From: Budorcas taxicolor
Lineage: Eukaryota > Chordata > Mammalia > Artiodactyla > Bovidae
Assembly: GCF_023091745.1 (NCBI RefSeq)
Contig: NC_068920.1
Location: 7,130,001 to 7,194,000 of the forward strand
Length of the DNA stretch: 64,000 nucleotides
Direction: 5' to 3'
The notes beneath the pieces were generated by a model. It saw only the letters and a program-made list of their open reading frames with translations. It did not search any database and was not told where the DNA came from. Position numbers and translations under genes: made by a program. Of the stretch, positions 62,701 through 64,000 are shown in pieces; position 1 is the stretch's first letter, and each line of letters starts with the position of its first letter.

Positions 62701-64000
62701 CTCTAGGCCTATCACACCTCACCTCTGGAACTTCGAAAGGGTCCTTCACACCCTTAGTGCAAATCAAGAAGTTCCCCGACATACCCGATTCCACTCAACA
62801 GGAAACACGAGGGTCCCGCCCTCATCCAGAGGCGCCCGTTTCCGCCTCGTAGCTCGACATGAGGGATCCTTTCTCTGCTTCGTCGGGAAAGAGTTCCCGG
62901 CATTCCCGTCGCATCTCAAGAGGAGGCCCTCTCAACAGGAACAGCGAGAGGAACTCCAGGGTCGTGCCACCATTCCAAGAGTCCCCCAGATGTCTCAGTC
63001 CATTCCAGAGGAACCTCTTTTCCCTTCACCGGGTCGTTTTTTACGCCGAGGATCGACTCACACCAAGGTGGCATGTAGCACAGCCCTGTGGGAAAGCCTC
63101 GAGGGAAAGCCTCGAGTGAAAGCCACAGATCCCTTGATCCACGTGAGAAGAAGCGTGACACTACTGCTGCAGCTCGGGAGGAAAGCGCACGTGCATGCCC
63201 CTAGTGGAGACGAGGCCTGACTCCCCTGGAGAGAGTCAGAAGCACCCCAGGATACATGGCAACACAGGAGAGGAATCCTCAGGTTCGGGCTCCAAATCCA
63301 CAAAAGGACTTAGGCCCCGGCATGGGCGGGAGAGGAATCCCGAGATGGCCCCTAGCAACTCGCATTGGGACTGGCTTTTCCTGAGGCCACCATGGCGGGT
63401 CCCTGAGGTCCCCGTCGTAACTCGAGAAGACCTGCCGCAACTCGAGAAAATCCAGGAGGTTCTCCCTTCTAGGGGAGATGACGCCCATTTCCCCTGAGGC
63501 GTCTCGAGGCTGATCACACCTCACCTCTGGAACTTCAAAAGGGTCCTTCACACCCTTGGTGCAAATCACGAAGTTCCCCGACATACCCGACTCCACTCAA
63601 CAGGAAACACGAGGGTCCCGCCCACATCCAGAAGAGCCCCGTTTCCGCCTCGTAGCTCGAGATGAGGGATCCTTTCCCTGCTTCGTCGGGAAAGAGTTCC
63701 CGGCGTTCCCGTCTCATCTCAAGAGGAGGCCCTCTCAACAGGAACGGCGAGAATAACTCCAGGGTCGTGCCACCATTCCAAGAGTCCCCCAGATGTCTCA
63801 GTCCATTCCAGAGGTACCTCTTTTCCCTTCACCGGCTCGTATTTCACGCCGAGGATCGTCTCACACCAAGGTGGCACGTGGAACTGCACTGTGGGAGAGC
63901 CTCGTGGGAAAGCCTCGAGGGACAGACTCGAGGGAAACCCACAGATCCCTTGATCCCCGTGACTGGAAGCGTGACACTACTGCTGCAGCTCGGGAGGAAA
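59740..64000. repeat. Diverged satellite monomers, right segment
   Basis: Monomers start at about 60336 (anchor altered to ttcgcaaatc with one base lost), 61126, 61942 and 62757, with a partial one from 63559. Lengths are about 790, 816, 815 and 802 bp. A dimer-like relationship is visible: about 60.73-61.16 kb resembles 62.36-62.79 kb at 1631 bp, sharing ctgtt(c) in place of ctgctgcagctc, gaatccacacaagatctt, ctggcctatcctgagg and gacgtctctaggcctatc-like variants. No long near-identical copy of this part exists elsewhere in the window. No gene or insertion is visible. Confidence 0.86.

Larger units (their letters stand above)
1..64000. repeat. Ruminant satellite I tandem array (whole window)
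   Basis: The window is a single head-to-tail satellite array. The anchor gtgcaaatcaagaag (or a close variant) begins at 434, 1250, 2066, 2869, 3658 and so on to 63559, about 79 times in one orientation, with spacings clustered at 790, 803, 816 and 829 bp. Both ends lie inside the array. No spacing departs from 816 by more than about 26 bp, so no transposon, gene or unique sequence interrupts it. Hand counts on sample lines give about 58-60% G+C. Known biology: sheep and goat satellite I has a monomer of about 816-820 bp, is related to bovine 1.715 satellite, and lies in pericentromeric heterochromatin. Assigning this window to a caprine is inference from monomer length and internal structure. 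Cervid satellite I, with a slightly shorter monomer, is the main alternative. Open reading frames on both strands repeat with the monomer and are not credible genes. Confidence 0.96.

Noticed and set aside
1..64000. Protein-coding gene family (proline-, arginine- and serine-rich frames of about 60-251 codons on both strands)
   Set aside because: They recur at the satellite period, overlap in several frames on both strands, many depend on non-ATG starts, and they change with 13-bp length steps. No recognisable domain is present.
1..64000. CRISPR array or prokaryotic repeat
   Set aside because: Monomers are about 800 bp with no short direct repeat alternating with unique spacers. The 31-bp units are degenerate and contiguous.
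1..64000. Transposon, SINE, LINE or endogenous retrovirus insertion
   Set aside because: Anchor spacing never leaves room for an insert of more than about 13 bp, and no poly-A tail, target-site duplication or terminal repeat is seen.
1..64000. Assembly artefact as the cause of all long near-identical copies
   Set aside because: It cannot be excluded from sequence alone. But copies carry private changes (deletion near 46015, deletion near 22528, different 13-bp unit counts) and different junctions, which simple contig duplication would not give.

Overview
The whole 64 kb window is one uninterrupted block of tandem satellite DNA. The short anchor gtgcaaatcaagaag, or a close variant, recurs about 79 times, from 434 to 63559. 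Its spacing is always close to 790, 803, 816 or 829 bp (mean about 809 bp), and all monomers point the same way. The array runs off both ends. Nowhere does the spacing allow an insert larger than about 13 bp, so there is no room for a gene, RNA gene, transposon or unique sequence. Every open reading frame recurs with the monomer on both strands, and I treat all of them as by-products of the repeat.

The 816-bp modal monomer, its division into about 31-bp subrepeats centred on CTCGAG-like palindromes, the G+C near 58-60% and the dense CpG fit ruminant satellite I. That is the sheep/goat 1.714-type satellite, related to bovine 1.715 satellite. The best guess is pericentromeric heterochromatin of a caprine (sheep, goat or relative). 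A cervid or another ruminant with a related roughly 0.8-kb satellite is not excluded from sequence alone.

The interest lies above the monomer level. From about 9.8 to 26.5 kb, three near-identical copies of a seven-monomer higher-order repeat (5643-5644 bp) lie head to tail. From about 30.5 to 59.7 kb the array is a mosaic of multi-kb segments. Each recurs two or three times at fixed offsets (2.43, 6.5, 10.5, 13.0, 13.8/14.6, 15.4, 21.9 and 25.0 kb), joined at recombinant monomers. One segment (33.0-37.9 kb) is a displaced copy of 7.9-12.9 kb, which includes part of the seven-mer. A three-monomer repeat fills about 37.4-42 kb. The stretches 1-7.9, 26.5-30.5 and 59.7-64 kb hold more individually diverged monomers with only dimer-like relationships.

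Monomer length changes in 13-bp steps, set by the number of copies of the short unit gggaaagcctcga at one site in each monomer. No CENP-B box was found. Comparisons were made by eye; identity levels are estimates. No previously unknown gene system is visible. The reportable biology is the nested repeat architecture and the unequal-exchange junctions it records.
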